Assembly: GCA_028023455.1 (NCBI GenBank) | Contig: JAQFVV010006271.1 | Coordinates: 1,431,795-1,495,794 of the forward strand | DNA length: 64,000 nt | Direction of reading: 5' to 3' | DNA from: Epiperipatus broadwayi | Taxonomy: Eukaryota; Onychophora; Udeonychophora; Euonychophora; Peripatidae | Part shown: positions 1 through 11,266 of the stretch, piece after piece | Position numbering within the stretch: the stretch's first letter is position 1 | Layout: every line of letters starts with the position of its first letter | Program-made: the position numbers and the translations under genes | The notes under the pieces: generated by a model | Told to the model about the DNA's origin: nothing | What the model saw: only the letters and a program-made list of their open reading frames with translations | The model's database searches: none

Positions 1-1437
1 ATATTTTTAAAACCTGCTTCAAGTAATTATTTTACTGCCTTTGAATATTATAAAGAACTATAAAAAATAATCAGTGAATTTAACAAGGTTACAAAAGTTA
101 TCAACGTCTTCGAAATGAGCTTTCAAAATATAAATTTAAGAAGACAAAAATTTATAAAGATGTTCTGTGGCTAAATAATTTATGCCAAAGATTTCTACTG
201 ATGTTTTAAACCTGAATATGTAAATTTATTCCTACTTAATCAATGCCTAAAATATAATTGTCGTAAGTCTCATTTAAAAAGCTGCTTTAATATTGGAGTA
301 TTATATTGAAGAAGATGTTAAATATTTTACTACATAAATATTTAAAGAATGAATATCTGGATTGCCTCTTCGAAGGATGATCAATGAACTTTATGTTTCA
401 ACATTCATCATCGTTTTATTTCATCTAAGGAAGGATATAAAACCGTATTCTTTCTCATCTTGGATTACTTCATTGTATAATTTAAGAACTCTTAAACTTT
501 ATTTCCTTTGTCGATAATTATATTTACTTAGAAAAATTACTTCGTATATTAAAGTGGGGAACTGATAAGATGAACACTTTATTTTTTTTTAAATTTTATT
601 TAATAAAATTTAGATATTGATGTTTTGATATATACTCTGATGGAAATGACAGCTGACTAAGGTAAATGTTTTTAAATTATTTCAATTTGGAAGTACGTTT
701 TATTATATTCCAAATTGAATCTTACATGACAATTAACATAATATATTTTTAAACATACATAACTAATATCAGAATACATTCTATTATTAATCTAGTGTGA
801 ATGGATGTTATCGTATATAAACATACAACACACACTGAATTATTTTAATGACACAATAGGTAGATTTATAATGTGTCATGTGTATTTATTATACGCATGA
901 TTTTAAATTATATATATATGTAAATGATTACATTATTTTTTTTTTGAATATTAAATAATTTATTAGTGTATATAAGCACAGATTATAATTCTAAATTTTA
1001 ATGTTTTTATGTGATAATATTTTGTTTTTTATTACTGATTAAAATGTGTTAAACTTGATTTCAAAATTAAACAGGTCTTGTTTGTTTATTTTATTTAGTT
1101 GTTTTATAAAACCAATATTTATAAATATACATACTCATGCATATATATGTTGAATCAACTTAGTGATTTAATATTTATAAAGAAGTTATATATAGCTTAT
1201 ATTAAATTCATTATTACTATGGGATATTTGTGGAAATGCCTGAAGAGAGTCGATTGCAAATTTCTACTCTGAGCTCGAATTCCGAGAGTAATGAGGTTAT
1301 TAATAGAGGAGTGAATTGGATTATATTTTAAATAACATCATCCATGGCATTCTATAAGAAGACTCAAAGTCTGACCATAGTTAGATGCGACTTCCTCGAG
1401 TCCTGAAAAGGATCGTCCCGTTATAATATATATATAT
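1..1437. other. AT-rich stretch, no gene seen
   Basis: No open frame resembling a known protein, no tRNA-like fold and no clear repeat boundary was seen. The only slightly less AT-rich block is about 1230-1425. A short (TA)n tract at 1427-1440 leads into the RTE fragment that follows. Confidence 0.6.
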
Positions 1438-1557
1438 ATAAGAAAGTGTGCAGGGGTGATGTGAAGAAGAAAAACTAAAAATCAGAGAAGATGGATTAAA
1501 CTTGGAGAGACCTTTATTTTGCAGTGGATTCATAATGGTTGATAATGCTGCTGCTGA
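1438..1557 (+). mobile_element. RTE LINE, truncated 3' tail
   Basis: About 110 bp matches the last part of the RTE ORF and its 3' end in the better copy near 57,240-57,345: the 'GTGCAGGGGTG', 'AGAAGATGGATTAAACTTGG' and 'AATGGTTGAT' segments are shared in the same order. The copy is extremely 5'-truncated, as is usual for target-primed reverse transcription, and ends in a short GCTGCTGCTGAT tail. A PLE coding frame starts at its 3' end, so a predicted ORF from 1502 is a chimera of LINE tail and PLE. Confidence 0.8.
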
Positions 1558-2260
1558 TATATATATAATTATTCAAAACAATACAATAATTAATAATAAA
1601 TTATGTAAATATAGTTCTGATAAAATATGTAACATAAATGTATTTATTATGGATTTGTTAAATGTTGGATATGATCATAAATTAATTTATAATATTGTTA
1701 CTAAGTTTAATAATAATAGAAATATTTTAGATGCTATAGATATTGATAAGATAAAATATACTTGGATATCAATACCATTTATTTGTAATGAACAAGTGAA
1801 ATTTATAAAACAGATATATAAAAATATATGTTGAGTTGCATTTTATACTACTCCTAATTTAAATAGATTAATAAATAATTCAAAAAATAGGTGTAGTATT
1901 TTAAATCAAAGTTGTGCAATATATAAATGGCTATGTGTTTGTGGAAAGGCATATATTGGGGAATCTCGATGTACATTGGAGAAAAGATCAAAGGAGCATT
2001 TGTTGTTATATAAACGAGTGCAAAAATCAAGACAAGAGAATGTTAGAAATAATGATGTATCACCATCAGTATTTTTTGATCATAATGTAACATGTAATTA
2101 TGGTTTTGATTTTGATTTTAATAAAGTTAAGATTTTGTGTATTGAAAGAAATAATAATAAACACAAAATTAAAGAAGCTATGTTAATAAAAAGTGAAAAG
2201 CAACAGTTGATAAACAGACAGGCCGCCAATATAAAAATTAATGAATTGTGGGAAAATTGA
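1555..2260 (+). pseudogene. Penelope-like element C-terminal coding region (GIY-YIG endonuclease)
   Basis: One reading frame runs from about 1555 to the stop at 2258-2260, broken only by a TGA at 1832-1834. Before the TGA the protein has the PLE linker after the reverse transcriptase (an 'IPFICNEQVKFIKQIYK' stretch). After it come a short basic linker, the CVCGKAYIGES signature of the GIY-YIG nuclease near 1935-1970, an R..KEH motif near 1985-2000, and the family's C-terminal end (KIKEAMLI...INRQAANIKI...LW). PLE proteins are reverse transcriptases fused to a GIY-YIG endonuclease; here the RT is absent, so the copy is 5'-truncated. The 5' edge abuts an RTE tail, so the in-frame upstream methionine is not a PLE start. 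A related fragment lies on the minus strand near 35.0 kb. Confidence 0.8.
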
Positions 2261-2321
2261 TGTATGACGTATTACTTTTTGTTTACATTTGTAACGGTTT
2301 TTTCTAATACAATTTGAATCT

Positions 2322-2365
2322 AGTTGACAACGACTACATAGATAGTTGAAAGTACTTCTATTAAA
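2322..2365 (+). ncRNA. Hammerhead-like stem-loop downstream of PLE
   Basis: About 60 bp past the PLE stop, GACTA and TAGTT pair (one G-U) around a six-base loop and are followed directly by GAAAG. This resembles stem II plus the GAAA box of hammerhead ribozymes, which are known from PLE terminal repeats. The CTGANGA box that should precede the stem is not intact. The segment aligns base by base with 34,961-34,997 (minus strand), in the same position relative to a related PLE reading frame. Confidence 0.3.
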
Positions 2366-2702
2366 TTGGTATATATTTGTTTTTTTAAAATATTGTTTTA
2401 CTGTTTTGAATAATTATATATATATATATTATTATAATTGGAATACAGACATTGATTAATAATTTATATATATATATATATATTTGTAGATAGATACATG
2501 GATAAATAGATATACTCATGTATATAGAGTCATAGTTTATCATCCTAAAAGGAATGGAATAAATAAGTGATAAATATAACATTTGGAAATAATAAATGTA
2601 TATTATAGTTTGCCATAGCTTGCCTTTTTCTTAACACAGAGTATTTTAGCATTTTAATTTCACAATAACATAAAAAAATGTAGTTAGTTCTTCATGTATT
2701 TA

Positions 2703-2744
<42 letters not shown>

Positions 2745-2803
2745 AGATGATTATGTGTTACATTGTATTCATTAACATAGTAAAGTATATGCATATATAT
2801 ATA
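2366..2803. repeat. AT-rich spacer with (TA)n microsatellites
   Basis: Contains several TA runs, the longest at about 2707-2742, with others near 2415-2430, 2465-2482 and 2793-2804. The last lies at the 3' end of the inverted RTE copy. No coding signal. Confidence 0.7.
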
Positions 2804-5403
2804 TCATCAACCCATTATCAATCCACTGCAGGATGAAGGTCTCTCCAAGTTTAATCCATCTTCTCCAATCTTTAGCTTCTCTTCTCCACAACACCCCTGC
2901 ACATTTTCTTATTTCTTCCATCCATCTCACATGTGTTCTCTTTCTGGCTCTTTTACAATCTCATGGAATCCAGCTTAAAATTTCAATTGTCCATCTATCA
3001 TCATCTCTTCTAGAAATATGTCCAGCCCAACTCCATTTCAATCTTTTAATTTTTTCAATAACGTCAGGAACACCTGTTTGTTGTCTTACACATACATTGT
3101 GTTTTCAATCTCTTCTTGTTACTCCCAACATACATCTCTCCATACTCCTTTAAGTGGTCTGAAGTCTCTGTATTGCTCTTCTATTAAGTGTCCAAGTCTC
3201 AGATCCATATGTAAGAACTGGTAAAACACATTTGTTAAAAACCATCATTTTCAAACACATAGGCATATTTCCTTTTAGTATCAAGTTATTTCTACTAAAA
3301 GCACTCCAACCAAGTTTAATTTTATGATTAATTTCCTCCAGTATGTTTCCATCTGTATTAATAATCTGACCAAGGTATTTGTAACTGTTAACTTCTTCTA
3401 ATTCTTCATAATCAATCTTTATTTTCATATTTTGAGCAAATCGATTAAACATTACTTTAATCTTTTTAACATTTATCTTTAGTCCTACTTTTCTACTTTC
3501 ATCTGCTAACTCCTGCAACATTTTCTGCAGCTCTGAAGCATTATTTGCAAAAACAACTACATCATACGCGAAATCTAAATGACTTAAATACTATCCATTT
3601 ACTTTCACTCCTTTAGTTTCCCATTTTAATCCACAAAATACTTCTTGCAGCACTGCTGTAAAGAGTTTTGGAGATATGGAGTCACCTTGTCTTACACCTT
3701 TCTCAATGTTGATTTTTCCAGTATCATTATGTAATCTAATTGTTGCTATTGCATTTTTATAAATATTCTTTAAAATATGACAATATCCTGGATCTATACC
3801 TTGATGATCCAATGCTTTAATCACTGAAGAAATGTGTATAGAATCGAATGCTTTTTCATAATCTACAAATTCAAAACATAATGACAACTCATATTCATTT
3901 GTCCTTTCTATGACTTCTCTCAATACCATTGTACTAAAACCACTTTTAAATCCAGCTTGTTCTCTTGATTGGTGGAAATCCAAAGTTCTCTGTAGACGAG
4001 TTGTAATTAGCTTGGTAAAAATTTTATATAAAACTGATAAAAGGCTGATAGGTCTGTAATTTCTAATATCTTCTTTATCACCTTTTTTAATATTAATATT
4101 ATTACTGCATTCTTCCAATCTTCCAGTACATCTTTATCATTTAGACATTTGGTATATAACTTTGCTAAAATTGTTTCTATTTCTTCACCTGCTTCTTTTA
4201 ATATATCAATTATAATTCCATCATTTCCTGGAGCCTTTCCTTTCTTCATACATTTAAATGCATATCTCACTTCTTCATTTAAAATTCTGGGCAATTCGGA
4301 AGATGTAATAGATATAGGAGGTACTTGTTCTTTATTACTATCTAATTCTTGATAAAAATCTTCTACCAATTTCATGATGTCATCTCTCTTTTTAGTAATA
4401 ATTCCATCTTTTTTTTTAATTGCAGATATAAATTTTCTACCAATAACAAAATGTTGTTTAACATTCTTGAGACTTTTATTTTTTTCTACAGCTTTCCTTG
4501 CCATTTCACAGTTATACTTTCTTATATCATTTTCAACTCTTTTCCGTACCATTTTACAAAATTTGAGATATTCAATTCTTTTTAATACATCATTTTTATA
4601 TATCTTCATATTCCTTCTTTTCTTGATAAATTCTCTAGTCTCAGTAGAAATTTTATTAGTCAATTGCTGCTTTTTTCTACCAGCTATCTTTGTTGCAGTT
4701 TTTAAAAGTGTATCAGTTATTTTCATATTAATTTCATTCAAATCTGAATCATGTTCAAAATCTCCTAACACTTGAAACCTATTGGTAAGTTCTAATTTAA
4801 ATTCATTAGAATATTTCTGAAGATTAGGAATATCAACTGTAAATATTGTTTTTCTTAATAATTTTTGTCTCTCTAGTTTTACATTAATATATAACTTACA
4901 CCTTACTAATCGATGATCACTTCCTGTGTTAAATTTATTAAGAACATTACAGTCTTGAAATATGTATTTTCTGTTAGTCAAAATATAATCCAATTCTGCT
5001 GTACCTTCATTTGGTTGCTTCCATGTCCATTTCCTTTTAATATTTTTCTCAAAAAAAAGAATTCATAATATAAAGTTTTTCTTTTTCTGCAAACTCCACA
5101 AGTCTATGTCTTCTCTCATTTCTATTACCATAACCAAAATTACCTACAGCAATTTCATCTTTCATTTGTCTACCAATTCTAGCATTAAAGTCTCCCATAA
5201 CAATTTTAAAATGTTGTTTACTCTGATCAAAAGCCTTTTGTACATCCATATAAAAATTTTCTACTACTTCATCACTATGAGAACTTGTTGGGGCATAAAC
5301 CTGAATTATCTGCAATTGGTATCTGCTATTAAGTTGTATAACTAATCTTGCCACTTTGTCTGATACACCATCAATCTCCACAATATTGTTCTTCCACTTT
5401 ATA
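2804..5403 (-). mobile_element. RTE-clade LINE, decayed copy 1
   Basis: Reading the minus strand from 5403 down, the order is: part of the AP endonuclease (APTSSHS, GDFNARIG, then LDYILTNRK and GSDHRLV), a basic linker, reverse transcriptase (GKAPGNDG, NYRPISLL, EQAGFKSGFST, FVDYEKAFD, VRQGDSISP), thumb, and the RTE C-terminal tail. It is the same family as the copy at 54-57 kb but dead. A T loss near 4085 shifts the frame just before NYRPIS, a short in-frame deletion removes the residues after GFST, a TAG replaces part of the loop near 3591, another frameshift lies near 3150, and others lie in the endonuclease near 5040. The 3' end is the (TA)n at 2793-2804; the 5' end is lost at a (TA)n tract where the LTR-like element begins. 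Confidence 0.9.
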
Positions 5404-5416
5404 TATATATATATAT

Positions 5417-8017
5417 TGAAACAGACATATCGAAGAATCGATCTTAGTTTCATGATTGTCATTTAAGAACGGTAATTCTAAACCGCTATTTACCCGCAAT
5501 GAGACTTTTTCAATTCCAAGCCACATAAATTTTAAGTTATTTATTTTGTGTTTGTTTAAAAAGAATTTAATGTAAAGAGTATGAGTATAAATGTCACAAA
5601 TCATGATAAATAATATTCGTGTGTGTGTGGTTTGTGGGGTTATATTAGCTCAATTTAAAAGTTTCAATTGCGTGTATATTTTCTTTAAATTTTAATTTTG
5701 CAAATTATACAAAGTCATTTAAAAATGCTGATCAAAAGTCACATTCCTTTGATCAGTATTTTTAATCAAAATCTTACTTGTACAAAATGTATAGGATAAT
5801 TAATTTGTACTTTGATGAATTAACATAATGAATTTATATTTTTGTATTCACGAATTCCGATGTAATTGTTTTGTCAATTTAGAATCATGTATTAAATTTA
5901 AAAATAAATGAAAACCGAACAATGGAAATGAGAAACGTAGAACTCTTATCAAGAAAGGCAAATGCTATTGTATAGTCAAAAATTAGATATTGCTGGAGGC
6001 CGAAAATCAAAGGAGGTGGAGTTATGAACAAAAACTAGGCAGAAAGGTCAACCGTAGCCATCTTAAATATAATATAGACACTCTAACTTTTGACTTGGCT
6101 GTGCTTAGATCGTCTCAAGCTACAGCAAAGTAGTTGTTCCAGAGAAGTCACTTCAACCGTTATTAAGAAGTTGCCCGGTAAACTGCAATCATGATGGGCT
6201 AAGTCCAAGAAGCTGATCCCTGTTCTGCCAATTTAAATCTTTCGTACCGCTGATCTGTAATGTTTTCCGTGCTTCCAGTCTTCCAAATTCCAACATTTAA
6301 ATTAACCATGCCGTTCTAAGAAATTCAAAATGCGCGCCTACGTTCTTCATACATATCACCGCAAGAAGAAAAGCCGGACGAAGAAAGAATGGTAACTTTT
6401 GTTACATGAACTTTTTAACTTTCCTCTCAGTAATAATTTTATATTTAATCTGTTAACCTAATTAATTGCATGTAAATTTCTTGTTTTCCATTTGAAAATG
6501 TTACACTAAAACCTGTCAGTAAATTTCTTCTCTAATATCCCTGTGCTCTAGTCTTTAGATGATAATTATTAATATTTGTGCCTACTAATAATCCATTTGT
6601 GAATACATTTATATTTTTACTATTACTTATTTTACAAACAAAACGATGCCAATAATAATATTTCTCAACTCTAATTAAAGTCAGTAAAGTTTATCTCATA
6701 ATATTTATTATATTCATTTTAAAAGTAATTTTCTTGTATCGAACTAAAAATTGTTTCATTTATGTTGAGTTGAGAAATATTCAAATATTTTATTGTTTCT
6801 TTTACTTCGTCATGATATTTTAATCTATACTCCAAATCTCAAATACTTAAAATAGTCTAAAATTTTATTATAATTTTTTTTATATATTATTACGGAGTAA
6901 GAATAATAAGTGAATATTTTATTGCTATTATTGCCTTCCGAACAATCTGGGGAGTTATGGGTTTCAGAGTGAAATTAATTAATTATTACTTTTGCGATCG
7001 TTTGATTTCGCCATGTTTTTATTGAATAGTTATATCGGACTGTTGAGTAGAAAATGTTACGGAGAGAAAAGGTTTTATATAATTTCATTTTAAAATCCAC
7101 TTCCGATCACTCTTCCTCGATGTTACTGTGGCAATGCCTTTACCTTCGCCTAAGTTGGCGTCTCGTTTTACTACCACATGGAGAGAAAGAAATTCTTCTC
7201 CAGGTAATCTCTTGGATCACCAGGGTTCGAAAATGAGCCCGGCTGGTTGTAGTGTCCCGGATCTACTTGAGGGCATTAAGACTTGTCAAAGTACAAGCCG
7301 CCCGGTATTCCGTCAATGCACCGCAAGTTATTATTTGTAGTATACCTTAATCCCTGCAACCATCATTACATCAGTATTATATATTATATTTTGATATAAA
7401 ACTGCCTCCCATTTATCCGTATTCGCAATGGTTTGAATCTATTACATAAAACAACTTAATATAAACTAGTAGTTAAATATTTTAAGTGCTCCAATTACTC
7501 TGATTCTCATATCAACCTGTACAACCATTTAAACACATAAATATTGGCATGAGTTTGTTAATCAGTACAAACCGATTATTGATGACTAGCAGCAATTTAT
7601 TATAAAATACATATGAGAGTTTTACCGTACCTGTAAATAATATTGTTCAATGCTTTCCATAATTTATTAAAAATTTATCTAACCTAATTTTGTCTCTCTT
7701 GCATTATTACTCTCGAAATCTAGTCAATTACCTGCTGTCTGTATCGACAACTTAAATATATACATTAAATTATTAGCCGTACCAATATCCCGACTATAAG
7801 ATATCTATGAGCTAGCTGATTGTAGGTAATTTAGTCTGTGTTTTTCGATGAGCTAGTAAAGGGAAAACCCCGTACCGTTGTAATGTTGTCATCGGTGGGT
7901 CATGCCAGGGTTTTGGGTTTGAATTTAGTTTGCATTTTGGAATTTATTCCTAGACGTGGACTGGGTTTGAATTCGGATTACTGTGTGTGATTAAGCATGG
8001 TGATTTTTACCGGTACA
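5417..8017 (+). repeat. Repeat A, putative 5' LTR (2.6 kb)
   Basis: Near-identical to 13,931-16,534 over its whole length, differing by scattered substitutions and single-base indels. It starts TGAAACAGAC and ends ACCGGTACA. A block at about 7050-7340 is clearly richer in G+C than the rest. A conserved 70-codon open frame there is probably accidental, since its changes between copies are mostly amino-acid altering. No standard tRNA primer-binding site (TGG...) follows the right end. Confidence 0.7.
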
Positions 8018-9444
8018 GTGTTTAAAATTTTGGATGCCCTCCGTGGTGCTCTGATGAAGAAATCTCCCACACCCTGCAGAGTGAACAAGAGTAAATATTA
8101 AATTATAGAAATATTCGATTTTTTTTTCATACCGTTGAGATATATATACTTTGCGTTATTAAAATGCGCAGTTAAAACGATGTTTTGAGTAAGCCAAATA
8201 TACTAATTTTTTTTTCACCCTGGCTTGCAAGTAGTTTCAGTTGAATAGATTGCCTTCTAATATTGTTAAGATAATATAGTGAGATTTTTTTTTTGAAAAA
8301 AAGTGTGAAAACGATTTTGAAGTTTTGTTTTAACGACAAAAATATTGAGAATAGTTTCAAAGCAAGTGAAAACCTGTATCGATTTTGTGCGTTTATTTAA
8401 TTCAAAATAAACGAATGTTATTTCATAAATCTTTTTGCAAGTCAATTTTGTTTTGTTGTTTGAAAATTTCTTTTAAGGAAAAAAATAAAGCAAAGAAAGT
8501 AGGATTACTTTTCATGTCTTAAAAATAAACGCGTGTATGTGTGTATATATATTGTTTAATATAGAAATCTTATCAAAGCCAGTGCATAATATAAATATCA
8601 GTTGAATAAAGTTTGGCCAGAATATGTGCTATCCGATATTAAGTAGAGTAACCGTTTAGGTTAAGTTTTTTTTGTATCAAACCAATCAGCCAAATACGGT
8701 CGTCAAAGTGTTAACGGTATATACACGTACGTTATAGAAACTTGAAATTGTATGATAACCCCGCAGAAGTAGCGTTAATATTAAACGTTCTACATAAAAC
8801 ATTATGTTCTTGAATCAAATGATTTTATTAAGTCACGTAAAAAGTATATATTTGGGGATCAGTGGATTAAATTATCTATTGGTCACATGTTGCTGGCTGG
8901 CACCTTTCAAATAAATTTGTCAGCAAATATGTTTGTCCATACAGCAGTGGTGAGTTTTGTTTGGTCTATAAAAGAGAGAAATGGTGATATATATATAGAG
9001 AGAGAGTTACTGACAGTATTATAAGAATATTATTGTGTTATATACTAATTGTTAATATGTTGTTTTATAGGACTGAGGAGAATAGTTCGAACTGGGTGAA
9101 ATAAAGTTTTTTCTCTCCCCTTATTAATAATTTAGATACACGTTATCATATCATATATATACATGTAATAATAAAATAAAATAAAAAAGTGAAAAAGAGG
9201 TTTTATATAACAGAAGTCAATCGGAACGTAGGCAAAAAAAAAAAAAGAAAGGAAGGAAGACACACAAACTGGATGAGAAAGGTGGGAACAGTATCAGCAG
9301 CGGGGAAGGATTTGGCATATAGGATCAGGGATCAGTATCTTTTATGAATATATACATAAAAAAAAAATATTTCGCAAATAACTAATTCACCTGCTAAAAA
9401 AAAAAAAAAACACACATATAATTAAAAAAAAAAAAAAATACCAA
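8018..9444 (+). promoter_or_regulatory. Leader region upstream of gag with TATA box and poly(A) signal
   Basis: No long ORF. TATAAAAG at 8967-8974 and AATAAA at 9100-9105 lie about 130 bp apart, the spacing expected for the U3/R boundary and R-region polyadenylation signal of a small LTR. The block about 8888-9155, starting TGTTGCTGG, could therefore be the gag element's own LTR, which would argue against repeats A and D being its LTRs. No convincing CA end or primer-binding site was found. 9180-9440 is A-rich with several A runs. The first 15 bp after repeat A recur inverted just before repeat B. Confidence 0.35.
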
Positions 9445-10020
9445 ATGGCAGAAATAGAAGGGTTCAGTAAATCATCTGAAAATGGTGCAGAAACATCAGA
9501 CACATCCAGTGATCATGAGATTGTTTTTAAAAAATATCCTGATAAAAGAAAAAGTTGTAGACGATTAGAGAAGAATGCCAAGCAGAGGGAGCACGATGAT
9601 GATGGGGAGTTTTATGCGATTCTCGAGGAGATGAGAGAAGATAGAAAACTTATGATGGCTATGATGGAGCGGAAGTTGAGAATTGAAGAAGGACGTATGG
9701 GGATTGATGGTAAACCAGATCGGGAAGAGAAATCCAATAGCAATACAAAGAAGGAAGAAGATGACCAAACCATACTGAAGGAGTTGGAAATTCAGAGCGA
9801 GGAAGTCAGTGAAGAGAAAACAAGCCAGAAGATAGAAGTTAGTAATGATGAGTGGGAGATGCAAACTGAGAGGCAGGGTCAAATTGAAAAACCAATAGTG
9901 GCAAGGGAAACTGCTATCAAAGGAAAAGAAATAAAAGTAGAACCGACAATAAATCCCCAAATAAGGATGAGTAATATACCATACTTTGGGTCATCCATTC
10001 ATATTCAAAATTTTAAACAC
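9445..10020 (+). pseudogene. Gag N-terminal part (disrupted by palindromic insertion)
   Basis: The frame starts at ATG 9445 (MAEIEGFSKSSENG) and stays open to the insertion point at 10,020. It is very rich in charged residues, with a predicted coiled-coil-like stretch around residues 50-75 (EEMREDRKLMMAMMERKLR) and a run of E/K/Q to about residue 165. It then changes to a hydrophobic 'IPYFGSS' element like the 'IP.F.G' start of Gypsy gag capsids. The last residues of the open frame (CTGKNHHA, stop at 10,047) come from the inserted repeat. The capsid half resumes at 13,202. Gag forms the particle that packages retrotransposon RNA. The assignment rests on architecture and on the downstream capsid similarity. 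Confidence 0.6.
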
Positions 10021-11266
10021 TGTACTGGTAAAAATCACCATGCTTAATCACACACAGTAATCCGAATTCAAATCCAGTCCACGTCTAGGAATAAATTCCA
10101 AAATGCAAACTAAATTCAAACCCAAAACCCTGGCATGACCCACCGATGACAACATTACAACGGTACGGGGTTTTCCCTTTACTAGCTCATCGAAAAACAC
10201 AGACTAAATTACCTACAATCAGCTAGTTCATAGATATCTTATAGTTGGGATATTGGTACGGCTAATAATTTAATGTATATATTTAAGTTGTCAATACAGA
10301 CAGCAGGTGATTGACTAGATTTCGAGAGTAATAATGCAAGAGAGACAAAATTAGGTTAGATAAATTTTTAATAAATTATTGAAAGCATTGAATAATATTA
10401 TTTACAGGTACGGTAAAACTCTCAGATGTATTTTATAATAGATTGCTGCTAGTCATCAATAATCGGTTTGTACTGATTAACAAACTCATGCCAATATTTA
10501 TATGTTTAAATGGTTGTACAGGTTGATATGAGAATCAGAGTAATTGGAGCACTTAAAATATTTAACTACTAGTTTATATTAAATTGTTTTATTTAATAGA
10601 TTCAAACCATTGCGTATACGGATAAATGGGAGGCGGTTTTATATAAAAATATAATATATAATACTGATGTACTGATGGTTGCAGGGATTAAGGTATACTA
10701 CAAATAATAACTTGCGGTGCATTGACGGAATACCGGGCGGCTTGTACTTTGACAAGTCTTAATGCCCCCAAGTAGATCCAGGACACTACAACCAGCCGGG
10801 ATCATTTTCGAACCCCGGTGATCCAAGAGATTACCTGGAGAAGAATTTCTTTCTCTCCATGTGGTAGTAAAACGAGACGCCAACTTAGGCGAAGGTAAAG
10901 GCATTGCCACAGTAACATCGAGGAAAAGTGATCGGAAGTGGATTTTAAAACGAAATTATATAAAACCTTTTCTCTCCGTACCATTTTCTACGCAACAGTC
11001 CGATATAACTATTCAATAAAACATGGCGAAATCAAACGATCGCAAAAGTAACAATTAATTAATTTCACTCTGAAACCCATAACTCCCCAGATTGTTCGGA
11101 AGGTAATAATAGCAAAAAAAATATTCACTTATTATTCTTACTCCGTAATAATATATAAAAAAATTATAATAAAATTTTAGACAATTTTAAGTATTTGAGA
11201 TTTGGAGTATAGATTAAAATATCATAACGAAGTAAAAGAAACAATAAAAATATTTGAATATTTCTC
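10021..11266 (-). repeat. Repeat B, inverted truncated copy of the 2.6 kb repeat
   Basis: Reverse complement of the last 1246 bp of repeat A (matching 6772-8017). It begins with the complement of the repeat's 3' terminus (TGTACTGG) exactly where the gag frame breaks. It meets repeat C at 11,264-11,266 with a 3 bp overlap (CTC). Confidence 0.9.

Noticed and set aside
4149-4775. Plus-strand open frames across the RTE copy at 2.8-5.4 kb (and minus-strand ones across 54.8-57.3 kb)
   Set aside because: They are antisense shadows of the reverse transcriptase and endonuclease.
5371-5604. Minus-strand frames at 5371-5604 and 13,825-14,118 sharing a 40-residue segment
   Set aside because: Shared only because both lie in the duplicated repeat start; no similarity to any known protein.
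7210-7230. GGTTCGA near 7218, 12,408 and 15,738 as a tRNA-type B box
   Set aside because: No matching A box, no cloverleaf, and the sequence lies inside the 2.6 kb repeat.
7054-7340. Overlapping 60- and 70-codon open frames repeated in all four copies of the 2.6 kb repeat
   Set aside because: They are preserved because the copies are recent. Differences between copies mostly change amino acids, and no protein similarity is recognisable.
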